Shown: positions 30,669 to 37,904 of the stretch, one piece after another
How the letters are laid out: every line of letters starts with the position of its first letter
Position numbering within the stretch: position 1 is the stretch's first letter
Assembly (NCBI GenBank): GCA_027061725.1
Contig: JAMOVG010000181.1
Location: 1 to 44,308 of the forward strand
Direction of reading: 5' to 3'
DNA: 44,308 bases
Origin: Desulfobacteraceae bacterium
GTDB taxonomy: Bacteria; Desulfobacterota; Desulfobacteria; Desulfobacterales; JALSRD01
The notes under the pieces: model-generated
The model's input: only the letters and a program-made list of their open reading frames with translations
Told to the model about the DNA's origin: nothing
Database searches by the model: none
Position numbers and translations under genes: made by a program

Positions 30669-31856
30669 CTACGGCTTGGACCTCAGCCTCTGCTGTGCCG
30701 TTATTTCCTTCACCACTTTCTTCAAGGGGATGCCCCTCTGCAGAGCCGCCCGCTTACAATCTTCATATTCCGGAGCCACATTCACGATTTCATCGCCAAT
30801 ACGGGCGATTTTACAGTTTATTGGTCCGTAGGTCGTTTCAACAGTCTCGATGCATCGTTTTGCAATAATCCTGTTCTCTATTCGCCACCGCAGGCCGATG
30901 GATGTGGTTTCGCGCAAAACGAAATCCGCAAATTCGGTCACCGCGGCAGGCCTGCAAAGAATGGTCAAAAGGGTTCCAACCCGGTTTTTTTTCATGTGGA
31001 CCGGCGTTAAAAAAACATCCAACGCCCCCATGGCCAGCATCTTCTCGATCAAATAATCAAAAAACTGGGGATTCATATCATCGATGTTGGTCTCCATTAC
31101 CGCTACCTGTTCCATGTCGCATTGATCGAGCGCGGCATCGGCGGTACCTATGGACAAACGCAACAGGTTGGGGATAGGCAACTCGGAGGTTCCGGCGCCG
31201 TATCCAATACACTCGACTGTCATAGCCGGCATGGGACCAAACCCCGCGGAAAGAGTCGTCAAAACGGCGGCGCCAGTGGGTGTCAGCAACTCACCGACGA
31301 CACCCGTGGCGTAGACGGGTTTGCCCCTGATTAACTCGGCCGTAGCCGGGGCCGGGACAGGCAGTGTGCCGTGGGCACAATCCACCGTTCCGGTGCCCAC
31401 ATGCAGCGCCGAACAAAAAATTTTCCGAATTCCCATGGCCTGAATGCCCGCCACTGCGCCAACGACATCGATAATGGAATCCATCGCACCGACTTCATGA
31501 AAATGCACCTTATCGACAGAGGTCCCGTGCACTTTGGCCTCGGCCTCTGCAAGCCGCCTGAAAATGGCGAGGCTCCGCTTTTTCACTTCGCCATGGAGGC
31601 CGCTCCTGGTGATGATCCCGGTAATGTCTGCAAGACGGCGATGGTGCTGGTGACGCTCGGTATCGACAATGACCGCCACCTGGGTTCCCCCGATGCCCTT
31701 TTTCTGGATTGGGCGGGCCTCCAGCTCGTAGTGCGACAAACCCAGCTTGGCGATTTCGGACTTTAAGTCCTCCAGCGGCAACCCCGCATCGACCAGGGCG
31801 CCGAGGAGCATATCTCCGCTGGCGCCTGAGAAACAATCCAGATAAGCAATTTTCAT
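30669..31856 (-). CDS. larC: LarC, nickel insertase for the nickel-pincer nucleotide cofactor
   Basis: 395 residues, full length in one frame. LarC is a CTP-dependent cyclometallase that inserts nickel into the pincer nucleotide used by lactate racemase-type enzymes. Seen: LDCFSGASGDMLLGALVDAG at the start, VHFHEVGAMDSIIDVVGAVAG near 115-135, LPVPAPAT, and ETNIDDMNPQFFDYLIEKM near 255-273, all hallmarks of LarC (PF01969). In some lactobacilli larC is split and joined by frameshifting; here it is uninterrupted. It is the third Lar gene of the run larE-larB-larC, 118 bases after larB. No larA (DUF2088) is in the window. Confidence 0.95.
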   Translation of the reverse strand: MKIAYLDCFSGASGDMLLGALVDAGLPLEDLKSEIAKLGLSHYELEARPIQKKGIGGTQVAVIVDTERHQHHRRLADITGIITRSGLHGEVKKRSLAIFRRLAEAEAKVHGTSVDKVHFHEVGAMDSIIDVVGAVAGIQAMGIRKIFCSALHVGTGTVDCAHGTLPVPAPATAELIRGKPVYATGVVGELLTPTGAAVLTTLSAGFGPMPAMTVECIGYGAGTSELPIPNLLRLSIGTADAALDQCDMEQVAVMETNIDDMNPQFFDYLIEKMLAMGALDVFLTPVHMKKNRVGTLLTILCRPAAVTEFADFVLRETTSIGLRWRIENRIIAKRCIETVETTYGPINCKIARIGDEIVNVAPEYEDCKRAALQRGIPLKKVVKEITAQQRLRSKP

Positions 31857-31974
31857 CCCTGTAAACTCCGTCTGAAGCCTTGTCCATTAAAACGGAATAG
31901 GGCCGCTGGCGGCTTACCAAAAAAAATCTCATACGGGAAAGGCCTGACACAGGCATTACGATGGGTCGGAAAAA

Positions 31975-32814
31975 TTAAGCATTGCACCGCCGCCTGCCTT
32001 TCAGCCCTTCTCCATCGGATGCCGCTGACCCGGGCTCGCTTTTCTGTTTTTGGCCCTCGCCATGGTGTGATGCCATTCGGTTAATCAAGCTGGCCTGGTA
32101 GCCGGCGCCAAATCCGTTATCGATGTTGACGACCGAGACCCCCGACGCGCAGCTGTTCAACATGCTCAGCAATGCCGCAAGACCGCCGAAACTGGCACCG
32201 TAGCCGACGCTGGTTGGAACGCCGATAACCGGGCATGCAACCAGCCCGCCGACCACACTGGCCAAAGCGCCCTCCATTCCAGCGACAACAACGGCCACAT
32301 TGGCTTTGAACAGATCGTCACAGAAGCTAAGTAATCGGTGCAATCCGGCAACGCCGACATCGTAAATGCGACAGACCTTGTTTCCCAGCACTTCTGCCGT
32401 GACCGCCGCTTCTTCGGCCACCGGTAGATCCGAAGTCCCGGCGCATACCACGGCGATATTGCCAATCTTATCTACCGGGTAAGGCTTTACAACCACAATG
32501 CGGGCCTCTTCTTTATAAACACTGTCGGGTACCACTTCGCGAATGCCTTCGAACACTTCCCGGCTGGCGCGCGTGGCCAGAATATTGCTTTGGCTGCATG
32601 CCATCAGTTTTACTATGCCCTTTATCTGCCCGACGCTTTTGCTCTGGCAAAAAATGACTTCGGGTGCCCCGTTTCGGATACAGCGATGATGGTCGATCTT
32701 GGCATACCCCAAATCCTCAAATGGCAATTTCTTAAGGCGATGCACCGCGTTTTCAAGATCGATACGATCACTTCTGACCATTTCCAGCAATGTTCTGATT
32801 TCATGACTGTCCAT
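31975..32814 (-). CDS. larB: LarB, pyridinium-3,5-biscarboxylate mononucleotide synthase
   Basis: 279 residues from ATG at 32814, chosen for GAAGG eight bases upstream. LarB carboxylates nicotinic acid adenine dinucleotide to start nickel-pincer cofactor synthesis. The C-terminal half is AIRC/PurE-like: NIAVVCAGTSDLPVAEEA, the VGVAGLHRLL segment, VVVAGMEGALASVVGGLV and ACPVIGVPTSVGYGAS, all typical of LarB. The last 30 residues are a charged tail (GEGQKQKSEP and on). It starts inside the last 14 bases of larE, so both are co-translated. Confidence 0.95.
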   Translation of the reverse strand: MDSHEIRTLLEMVRSDRIDLENAVHRLKKLPFEDLGYAKIDHHRCIRNGAPEVIFCQSKSVGQIKGIVKLMACSQSNILATRASREVFEGIREVVPDSVYKEEARIVVVKPYPVDKIGNIAVVCAGTSDLPVAEEAAVTAEVLGNKVCRIYDVGVAGLHRLLSFCDDLFKANVAVVVAGMEGALASVVGGLVACPVIGVPTSVGYGASFGGLAALLSMLNSCASGVSVVNIDNGFGAGYQASLINRMASHHGEGQKQKSEPGSAASDGEGLKGRRRCNA

Positions 32815-33688
32815 GGCCGTTACCTTCCATGTCTTCACTCACCATTCTGTTCAGGCTACCCATTGTGTATCCCTCAAGATCAATGGTGACATACTTGAAC
32901 CCAAGTTTTTTAAAGTAGGATACGATTTTTCCGTGTACAGACTTATTGAACACGCCGGCGACTTCCTGCGGGTCGAATTCCAGGCGTGCAATACTCCCAT
33001 GATGCCGAACCCGGAGCTGTCCGGAGAAACCTAATGACCGCAAAAACACCTCGCCGGCATCTATCTGTTGAAGTTTTTCGGTGGTAATGGCCGAATGATA
33101 AGGGATACGCGAAGCCAGGCAGGCATAGGCGGGCTTATTCCATGTCGAAAGGCCCAGGTCTTTGGACAGAAGGCGTATCTCCTCTTTAACAAAGCCCGCC
33201 TGTGACAAGGGACTGTGGACACCCAGCTCTTTGACGGCCTTCATTCCAGGGCGGTAATCCAGTTGATCTTCGCGATTGCCCCCGTCCAGCACATGGCGAA
33301 ACCCCTCCTTTTCAGACAATTCCGCTAAATATCCGAAGCGAACTTTTTTGCAGATATAGCACTTGTTTTCGGGATTGCTCACAAATTCCGGCAGCGCCAG
33401 TTCATCTGTCTCCACCAGTCGGTGAGAGACACCGATTTCACGGGCAACCCTTACGGCATCTTCTCGCTCATGAAGCGGCATGGTGGCCGACAGGGCGGTC
33501 ACCGCCAGCACGCCGTCGGCACCCAGAACATCTGTGGCGACCTTCAGCAGCAAGGTGCTGTCCACGCCCCCGGAAAAAGCAATGATCACGCGGTCCATCT
33601 CCTGGAGGATTTCCCTGAGATGATTGTACTTTGCCTTGACAGTGGTGTTGTCAGCATTCAAATCGGAAGTAGCCTCGATCGGCATCAT
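32801..33688 (-). CDS. larE: LarE, sulfur insertase of the nickel-pincer pathway (three-cysteine type)
   Basis: 295 residues; AAGGG eight bases before ATG ATG. An adenylating PP-loop enzyme: SGGVDS at 39-44. It adds sulfur to the pincer precursor. Three cysteines stand out: C110 and C113 in NKCYICKK and C190 in PAYACLASRIPY. The single-cysteine LarE of lactobacilli gives up its own sulfur; the three-cysteine type, known from Thermotoga, holds a [4Fe-4S] cluster and can act repeatedly, so this enzyme is probably catalytic. Its start lies 38 bases inside mftC and its end overlaps larB, tying nickel cofactor synthesis to the mycofactocin-type genes. Confidence 0.94.
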   Translation of the reverse strand: MMPIEATSDLNADNTTVKAKYNHLREILQEMDRVIIAFSGGVDSTLLLKVATDVLGADGVLAVTALSATMPLHEREDAVRVAREIGVSHRLVETDELALPEFVSNPENKCYICKKVRFGYLAELSEKEGFRHVLDGGNREDQLDYRPGMKAVKELGVHSPLSQAGFVKEEIRLLSKDLGLSTWNKPAYACLASRIPYHSAITTEKLQQIDAGEVFLRSLGFSGQLRVRHHGSIARLEFDPQEVAGVFNKSVHGKIVSYFKKLGFKYVTIDLEGYTMGSLNRMVSEDMEGNGHGQS

Positions 33689-34700
33689 CGTCTTTTCCCT
33701 TAATCAGATTTTCCAGGCATTCTGGATCGGGCAGGTTCAGCTGCTGCTGCGTGTGATATGCGATGGCGGGACATCCACCATTGCACAAACTGAATCTGCG
33801 GCAGCCCTCGCATGATTTGACTCTCAAATTCCGAAAAGAAGTGAAAACCGGAGAATTGCGCCATACGGAGGCAAACGCTTCTTCCGGAAGCTTGCCGGCG
33901 TAAAATTCAACGTCCTGCAAAAAGGCGCAGGGAAAAACTTTTCCCTGCGGTGAGATGCAGCAGGTCAACTTGCAGGCCCCACACATGTTCATGCCCAACG
34001 AACGCCGCTCTTCGGTTGAGACCGAAAAAAAAGAATCGCCCGTTGAAACGGCTATATGCCTTGCCAGCCAATCGGAAAAAGTCAGCATTTCTTCTTTCGT
34101 CACGTTGAGCGCCGCCCAGCTTTCTTTTCCCCGTCCCGAAGGCCGAAATCGTGATACCCGCAGCTTCGCCCCGAAGGAAGCCGCCAAATCCACGAGTTGA
34201 TCGAGCTCGGGAAAACTCAGGCGTGTCAACACGGTATTGATACTGACTTCAATGTCCCGCTCTCTCAGGCGTTCCAACGCCCTGACGGCTTTTTCAAAAC
34301 TGCCTTTACCGCGAATGGCATCATTTTGGTCAGCGCTGGCGGCGTCAAGACTTACCTGAATGTATACCAGGTGGTGGTTTAGCCTGTCGGCACATTTGTC
34401 GTCGATGAAAGTGCCATTCGTACTGATGCAGGTGACCATACCTTTTTCATGGGCATAGTCCATTAAGTCCATGAAATCTTCCCGAATGAAAGGCTCTCCG
34501 CCGCCGATATTAAGCTGAAAAACTTTCATTGCAGAAAGGTCATCGATTATCTGCAGGCACTCCCCGGTCGTCAGCTCTCCGGCCCTTGCCGAGCCAGAAT
34601 CGGAAAGGCAGTGAATGCAGGACAAATTACAGCGGTATGTCATTTCCCAGGTTACATTAACGGGTGCCGAAAGGCCCATTTCAACATATTGATTGCCCAT
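33651..34700 (-). CDS. mftC: MftC-type radical SAM/SPASM maturase
   Basis: 349 residues. A radical SAM domain begins TYRCNLSCIHC (C24, C28, C31, the SAM-cluster ligands), with GGGEP at 66-70. The C-terminal SPASM domain, about 236-330, has C240, C243, C247, C248, C258, C297, C300, C306, C310 and C328, enough for two auxiliary clusters. MftC decarboxylates and crosslinks the C-terminal Val-Tyr of the precursor MftA. The assignment rests on the domain type plus the MftB and MftA genes directly upstream; alone it could be confused with PqqE-like enzymes. It overlaps mftB by 20 bases and larE by 38 bases. Confidence 0.9.
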   Translation of the reverse strand: MGNQYVEMGLSAPVNVTWEMTYRCNLSCIHCLSDSGSARAGELTTGECLQIIDDLSAMKVFQLNIGGGEPFIREDFMDLMDYAHEKGMVTCISTNGTFIDDKCADRLNHHLVYIQVSLDAASADQNDAIRGKGSFEKAVRALERLRERDIEVSINTVLTRLSFPELDQLVDLAASFGAKLRVSRFRPSGRGKESWAALNVTKEEMLTFSDWLARHIAVSTGDSFFSVSTEERRSLGMNMCGACKLTCCISPQGKVFPCAFLQDVEFYAGKLPEEAFASVWRNSPVFTSFRNLRVKSCEGCRRFSLCNGGCPAIAYHTQQQLNLPDPECLENLIKGKDDDADRGYFRFEC

Positions 34701-34962
34701 GAATCAGCCCCTTAGTCTCAAGCATCATAATAATCTGGGCAACACGTTTTTCAACCTGCGTTCGCGGCCATTTGTTGGCATCGACAAGAGAGGCCACCAG
34801 CGCTGATGCGCTTTCGGTGCCGTTAAAAAAAGAACTGGGCAAGAGTGTTTCACTAGGTACGAAATACAAGCGCGGTCCCCTGTAATCATAGAACAGCAAC
34901 CCAAATTTTTCATTACGCACTTGCACGCCCTGGCAAAGCTTATAGGCTTTTTCGAACTCCAT
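34681..34962 (-). CDS. mftB: MftB, PqqD-like peptide-binding chaperone
   Basis: 93 residues from ATG at 34962, a typical MftB length; an in-frame GTG at 35046 would add 28 residues but has no ribosome site. Residues 6-33 (AYKLCQGVQVRNEKFGLLFYDYRGPRLYF) match the MftB/PqqD fold that binds the leader of the precursor peptide and hands it to the radical SAM enzyme. The C-terminus forms the expected helix pair. It overlaps mftC. A hairpin (34970-34993) sits 7 bases upstream and covers the ribosome site GGAAAGGG. Confidence 0.88.
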   Translation of the reverse strand: MEFEKAYKLCQGVQVRNEKFGLLFYDYRGPRLYFVPSETLLPSSFFNGTESASALVASLVDANKWPRTQVEKRVAQIIMMLETKGLIHGQSIC

Positions 34963-34969
34963 AGGGCCC

Positions 34970-35013
34970 TTTCCGGTGGCCAACAACCGGAAATCACTGT
35001 TTCTTTTACAGTG
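34970..35013 (-). other. Two consecutive hairpins in the mftA-mftB spacer
   Basis: TTTCCGGT and ACCGGAAA (34970-34993; 8-base-pair stem, 8-base loop), followed upstream by CACTGT and ACAGTG (34995-35013; 6-base-pair stem, 7-base loop). Minus-strand transcript. The first covers the mftB ribosome site. A plausible role is to protect the mftA message or to lower mftB translation so that precursor peptide is in excess. Confidence 0.55.
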
Positions 35014-35061
35014 TTTTCGCGCTCCGGCACCCGCCTGAATAGCCACGGTGAAAAAAGTGGG

Positions 35062-35196
35062 TCAGTAAACTCCGCAAATGCCATCAATAGCCAATTCTTC
35101 TATGTATATTTCCTCAAGGATTGTCAGTGGTTCTGTATTCGGGTTCTCTTCGACATCCAAAGATTTTTCGGTTGCTTCCAATTCTTTGTTCTCCAT
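35062..35196 (-). CDS. mftA: MftA-like mycofactocin precursor peptide
   Basis: 44 residues from ATG at 35196; AAGAGG lies eight bases upstream. The leader is acidic and varied (MENKELEATEKSLDVEENPN). The C-terminal core IEELAIDGICGVY, with terminal Val-Tyr, has the hallmark ending of mycofactocin precursors, in which the last residues IDG(I/M)CGVY are conserved and Val-Tyr is turned into the redox-active lactam core. It is directly followed on this strand by MftB and MftC and preceded by a mycofactocin-type SDR, which leaves little doubt. An upstream start (35256, 64 residues) is less likely because it overlaps the SDR end. Confidence 0.92.
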   Translation of the reverse strand: MENKELEATEKSLDVEENPNTEPLTILEEIYIEELAIDGICGVY

Positions 35197-35227
35197 CTCT
35201 TGAGCCTCTTGTTTATCTATTCTTTTG

Positions 35228-36037
35228 TTATGCTGCTTGGGCTGTCCACCCGGCATCGACGGTTATCATGTTGCCTGTGATGCATCTGGCTTCATCGCTG
35301 GCCAGCCAGAGTACCGCCTGGCCAATGTCTTCCGGCGTTATTTCGGGTTCCTTGATAAGGTGTCCGGCAAAAAACTGCTCTTTGCCTTCTTCTTCCTCCA
35401 TACCAAAGTACTCTGCAATGCCCTTCATCATGTCCGTCCACACGGTACCGGGGCATACTACATTGGCGCGAATGTTGTGGTCGGCGACTTCCATGGCAAT
35501 GGACTTGTTCAGCCCGATCATACCGTGCTTGGCGGCACAATAATGGCCTCCCATGCCAAAACCCCGCTGGCCGCCCACCGAAGAGATACTGATCACGCAG
35601 CCCGAATGCTGGGCGATCATGTGCGGCAACACATATCGGCAGCATAAAAACATCCCTTTCAGATGCGTGTCGACCACTTCATCCCATGTATCCTCGTTCA
35701 TCTCCGCGATGGCTACCATGGAAGAATTACCGGCGTTATTGACCAGGATATCGATTTTTCCAAAAGTTTCCATGGCTGTATTGACCATGGATTCTACTTC
35801 AGTAGCTTTTCGGACGTCACACTTTACCCCGATGGCCTGCCTGCCCAAAGATTTGATCTCTTCCACGGAATGCGCCATTTTTTCGGGGGTAGACATTTCA
35901 TATGGAATGGTGCTCATGTTCTGGCAAATATCGGCGATGACAATATCCGCGCCTTCACGAGCCATGCACGTGGCCGTCGCCAGACCGTTTCCCCGGGCAC
36001 CGCCAGTCACAATGGCGACTTTACCTTCAAGCTTCAT
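35228..36037 (-). CDS. Mycofactocin-coupled SDR dehydrogenase
   Basis: 269 residues from ATG at 36037 with GGAG seven bases upstream. Short-chain dehydrogenase: TGGARGNG (11-18), NNAG (101-104), Ser near 153, and YxxxK (Y166, K170). After beta-strand 2 it has the extra segment DICQNMSTIPYEMSTPEKMA (about 37-55), which matches the insertion of the mycofactocin-coupled SDR family. Those are nicotinoproteins that keep NAD(P) bound and pass electrons to mycofactocin. It is the gene just before the precursor peptide. The substrate, probably an alcohol or hydroxy compound, is unknown. Confidence 0.88.
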   Translation of the reverse strand: MKLEGKVAIVTGGARGNGLATATCMAREGADIVIADICQNMSTIPYEMSTPEKMAHSVEEIKSLGRQAIGVKCDVRKATEVESMVNTAMETFGKIDILVNNAGNSSMVAIAEMNEDTWDEVVDTHLKGMFLCCRYVLPHMIAQHSGCVISISSVGGQRGFGMGGHYCAAKHGMIGLNKSIAMEVADHNIRANVVCPGTVWTDMMKGIAEYFGMEEEEGKEQFFAGHLIKEPEITPEDIGQAVLWLASDEARCITGNMITVDAGWTAQAA

Positions 36038-36075
36038 TAGATTTCTCCTTCCGCTTCTCAGACGATGTGTGGCCA

Positions 36076-36438
36076 TCAAATAGGCTCTCTCAGCGCATCC
36101 AAGTCAAACTGGCTGCCGATCTGCTGCAAGCTGAAATTGATCTCCTGAAGATCGTCTTTCAACGAATCCATACCGTACTCTTGGATCTGGAAATCCAGTT
36201 GACCTTCCAGGCTAAAAACCAGGTGGAGCAAGTTCAACAAATAGACATACTGCGGTTGCCGAATGAGCTTATGGAAATATTTATCCATCATCTCCGAAAC
36301 CGACAGTTCTTTCAAACCCCATTCAAGTGTTTCTCGATCAACCTTCTGTAGCATGACACCCCGCAGCAGCACTGCGGCTTGAACCCCCAGCCGAGTAACA
36401 TCCTGAATCATCTTTTTATCGCTGAGCCCCTGATCCAT
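36076..36438 (-). CDS. Small helical protein of unknown function
   Basis: 120 residues, GGGAG eight bases before ATG. I do not recognise it. No cysteine, signal peptide or membrane segment; nearly all sequence is predicted amphipathic helix with many leucines (LGVQAAVLLRGVMLQKVDRE, YVYLLNLLHLVFSLEGQL). It sits between the other small helical protein and the SDR, with 12 and 38 bases of spacing, and has the ribosome site of an expressed gene. The two small proteins may be partners of each other or of the SDR. Confidence 0.65.
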   Translation of the reverse strand: MDQGLSDKKMIQDVTRLGVQAAVLLRGVMLQKVDRETLEWGLKELSVSEMMDKYFHKLIRQPQYVYLLNLLHLVFSLEGQLDFQIQEYGMDSLKDDLQEINFSLQQIGSQFDLDALREPI

Positions 36439-36450
36439 GCAACACGCTCC

Positions 36451-36777
36451 CTATGTCATGCGGACCTTCATCGTCTTGACATGCTTGATGATTTTACCGA
36501 GTTTCTCATGAAACGGTCGAAAAACGTCCTGGGCATCCGCTTCCGTTTTACAAGTGGCTATTTTATCACCCAGGCTTTCCGCCTCCTTGGCCAGTTCCTC
36601 CATGTCCTCCGTGCCTTTCTGAGTCTTAAAATACAGTTTCTTGGCCAGGGGCTCGAGATCAGCCGCGATCGAAACCATCTGCTCTTTTACTTTGGCAAAA
36701 TCTACTTTTTCTGCGACATCCCGAAATGTCTGACAAATTTCACGCACATAGTGTGTTCCCATCTTCTGTTCAGTCAA
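36451..36777 (-). CDS. Small helical protein of unknown function, TTG start
   Basis: 108 residues. Start codon TTG at 36777 is fixed by a perfect AAGGAGG seven bases upstream; a later Met (MGTHYVREI) has no such site. It is charged and highly helical, with coiled-coil-like stretches (VDFAKVKEQMVSIAADLEPL). Only two cysteines, C15 and C76. No known domain. It lies 12 bases from the next small gene and 83 bases after the Mrp-like ATPase. Confidence 0.65.
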   Translation of the reverse strand: MTEQKMGTHYVREICQTFRDVAEKVDFAKVKEQMVSIAADLEPLAKKLYFKTQKGTEDMEELAKEAESLGDKIATCKTEADAQDVFRPFHEKLGKIIKHVKTMKVRMT

Positions 36778-36859
36778 GGGTGAACCTCCTTTTTTCCTGG
36801 TGTTTCATTTCAGCATCGAGGCACAACGCCAACCGTCTTTTATACACCGCACGTCTTCC

Positions 36860-37807
36860 TCAATGCGGACGATGATAATGATCTGGATGATGGCAACTTT
36901 CACCTTCACCGTGATGGTGACCTGCCCCCGGACAAGGCGTGCTCTCGTGAACGGGCGCTTCGGGCATTTCCCTTGTTGGCAGCTCACGGGTCAATATCTC
37001 GGCGATTTTGACAAAAGAAGTAGCCGTAGCGCTTTCAGGGTGCAGGTTGACAATCGGAACACCACTATCGGCGGCTTCCGAGAAAAGCGGGTCGATGGGA
37101 ATGGAACCAAGAAAAGGGATTTCCATCATCCTAGCCAGTTGTTTTCCCTTGTCTTTGCCAAAAATGTATACTTCATCTCCACACTCTCGGCAACGATACA
37201 CGCTCATATTTTCAATAAGCCCCAAAACCTTGGCGCCCAAAGCTTGCGAGGCGCTGACCGCCTTGGAACAAACCAGAGTGGAAACTTCCTGAGGGGTCGT
37301 TACGATAATCACCCCGTCTAAATCCGGTATCGATTTGAGGATGGCGATAGGTTCATCACCGGTGCCAGGAGGGAGATCAATCAGCAGAAAATCCAGGCTG
37401 CCCCACTTGGCAGCGGACAAAAGCTGACGAATGGTGCGACTCTTCGTCTGTCCCCGCCACATGATGGGCGTCATGTCTCCCGGCCAGAAAAGGGCCACCG
37501 ACAGGGCCTTGATGCCTGTCGCGGCTGTAACCGGGTTGAGCCAGAATCCTCCGTCGAGTTTGGCTTCTTCTTTGATCCCCAGCATTTTCGGAACGCTGGG
37601 ACCGTGAAGATCCGCATCGAAGATTCCGACACGGTTGTCAACGTTCTTCAGCGCCGCCGCTAGATTCACCGTTGCAGCGGTCTTTCCAACCCCGCCCTTG
37701 CCCGAAAGCACGGCTATTTTATATTTTACGTATTTCAGGGCGTCGGAAATAGCACCTTGTTTGACGAGCTGCTGCCGCTGCTTTTCTATAAACTGCCCCT
37801 TATCCAT
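36860..37807 (-). CDS. Mrp/NBP35-family P-loop ATPase with His-rich tail
   Basis: About 315 residues from ATG 37807 (GGAG seven bases upstream; another ATG at 37813 is possible). The P-loop is SGKGGVGKT (35-43), followed by FDADLHGPSVPKMLGI and LLIDLPPGTGDEPI, the signature of Mrp/NBP35 scaffold ATPases that carry [4Fe-4S] clusters. A CRECG motif near residue 208 supplies the paired cysteines. The last 25 residues are rich in histidine (GAGHHHGEGESCHHPDHYHR), like the nickel-binding ends of HypB or UreE. In a cluster with Lar genes this could deliver nickel or iron-sulfur clusters to LarC, the radical SAM enzyme or DUF362 proteins (inference). Confidence 0.85.
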   Translation of the reverse strand: MDKGQFIEKQRQQLVKQGAISDALKYVKYKIAVLSGKGGVGKTAATVNLAAALKNVDNRVGIFDADLHGPSVPKMLGIKEEAKLDGGFWLNPVTAATGIKALSVALFWPGDMTPIMWRGQTKSRTIRQLLSAAKWGSLDFLLIDLPPGTGDEPIAILKSIPDLDGVIIVTTPQEVSTLVCSKAVSASQALGAKVLGLIENMSVYRCRECGDEVYIFGKDKGKQLARMMEIPFLGSIPIDPLFSEAADSGVPIVNLHPESATATSFVKIAEILTRELPTREMPEAPVHESTPCPGAGHHHGEGESCHHPDHYHRPH

Positions 37808-37904
37808 CTCCATTCCATTCTCCTAACTCGCGTGTGCAATCCAAGTAAAAAAGTTCTTTATGCGACCCGTCAGGAAATACGTCCCCACAACAGCATATAT
37901 CTGT

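Noticed and set aside
33651-34700. PqqE or generic SPASM enzyme
   Set aside because: The IDGICGVY precursor, an MftB-type chaperone and a mycofactocin-type SDR are all adjacent, so MftC is the better call.
35062-35256. 64-residue version of MftA starting at 35256
   Set aside because: It overlaps the end of the SDR and lacks a ribosome site. ATG at 35196 has AAGAGG at good distance and gives a normal precursor length.
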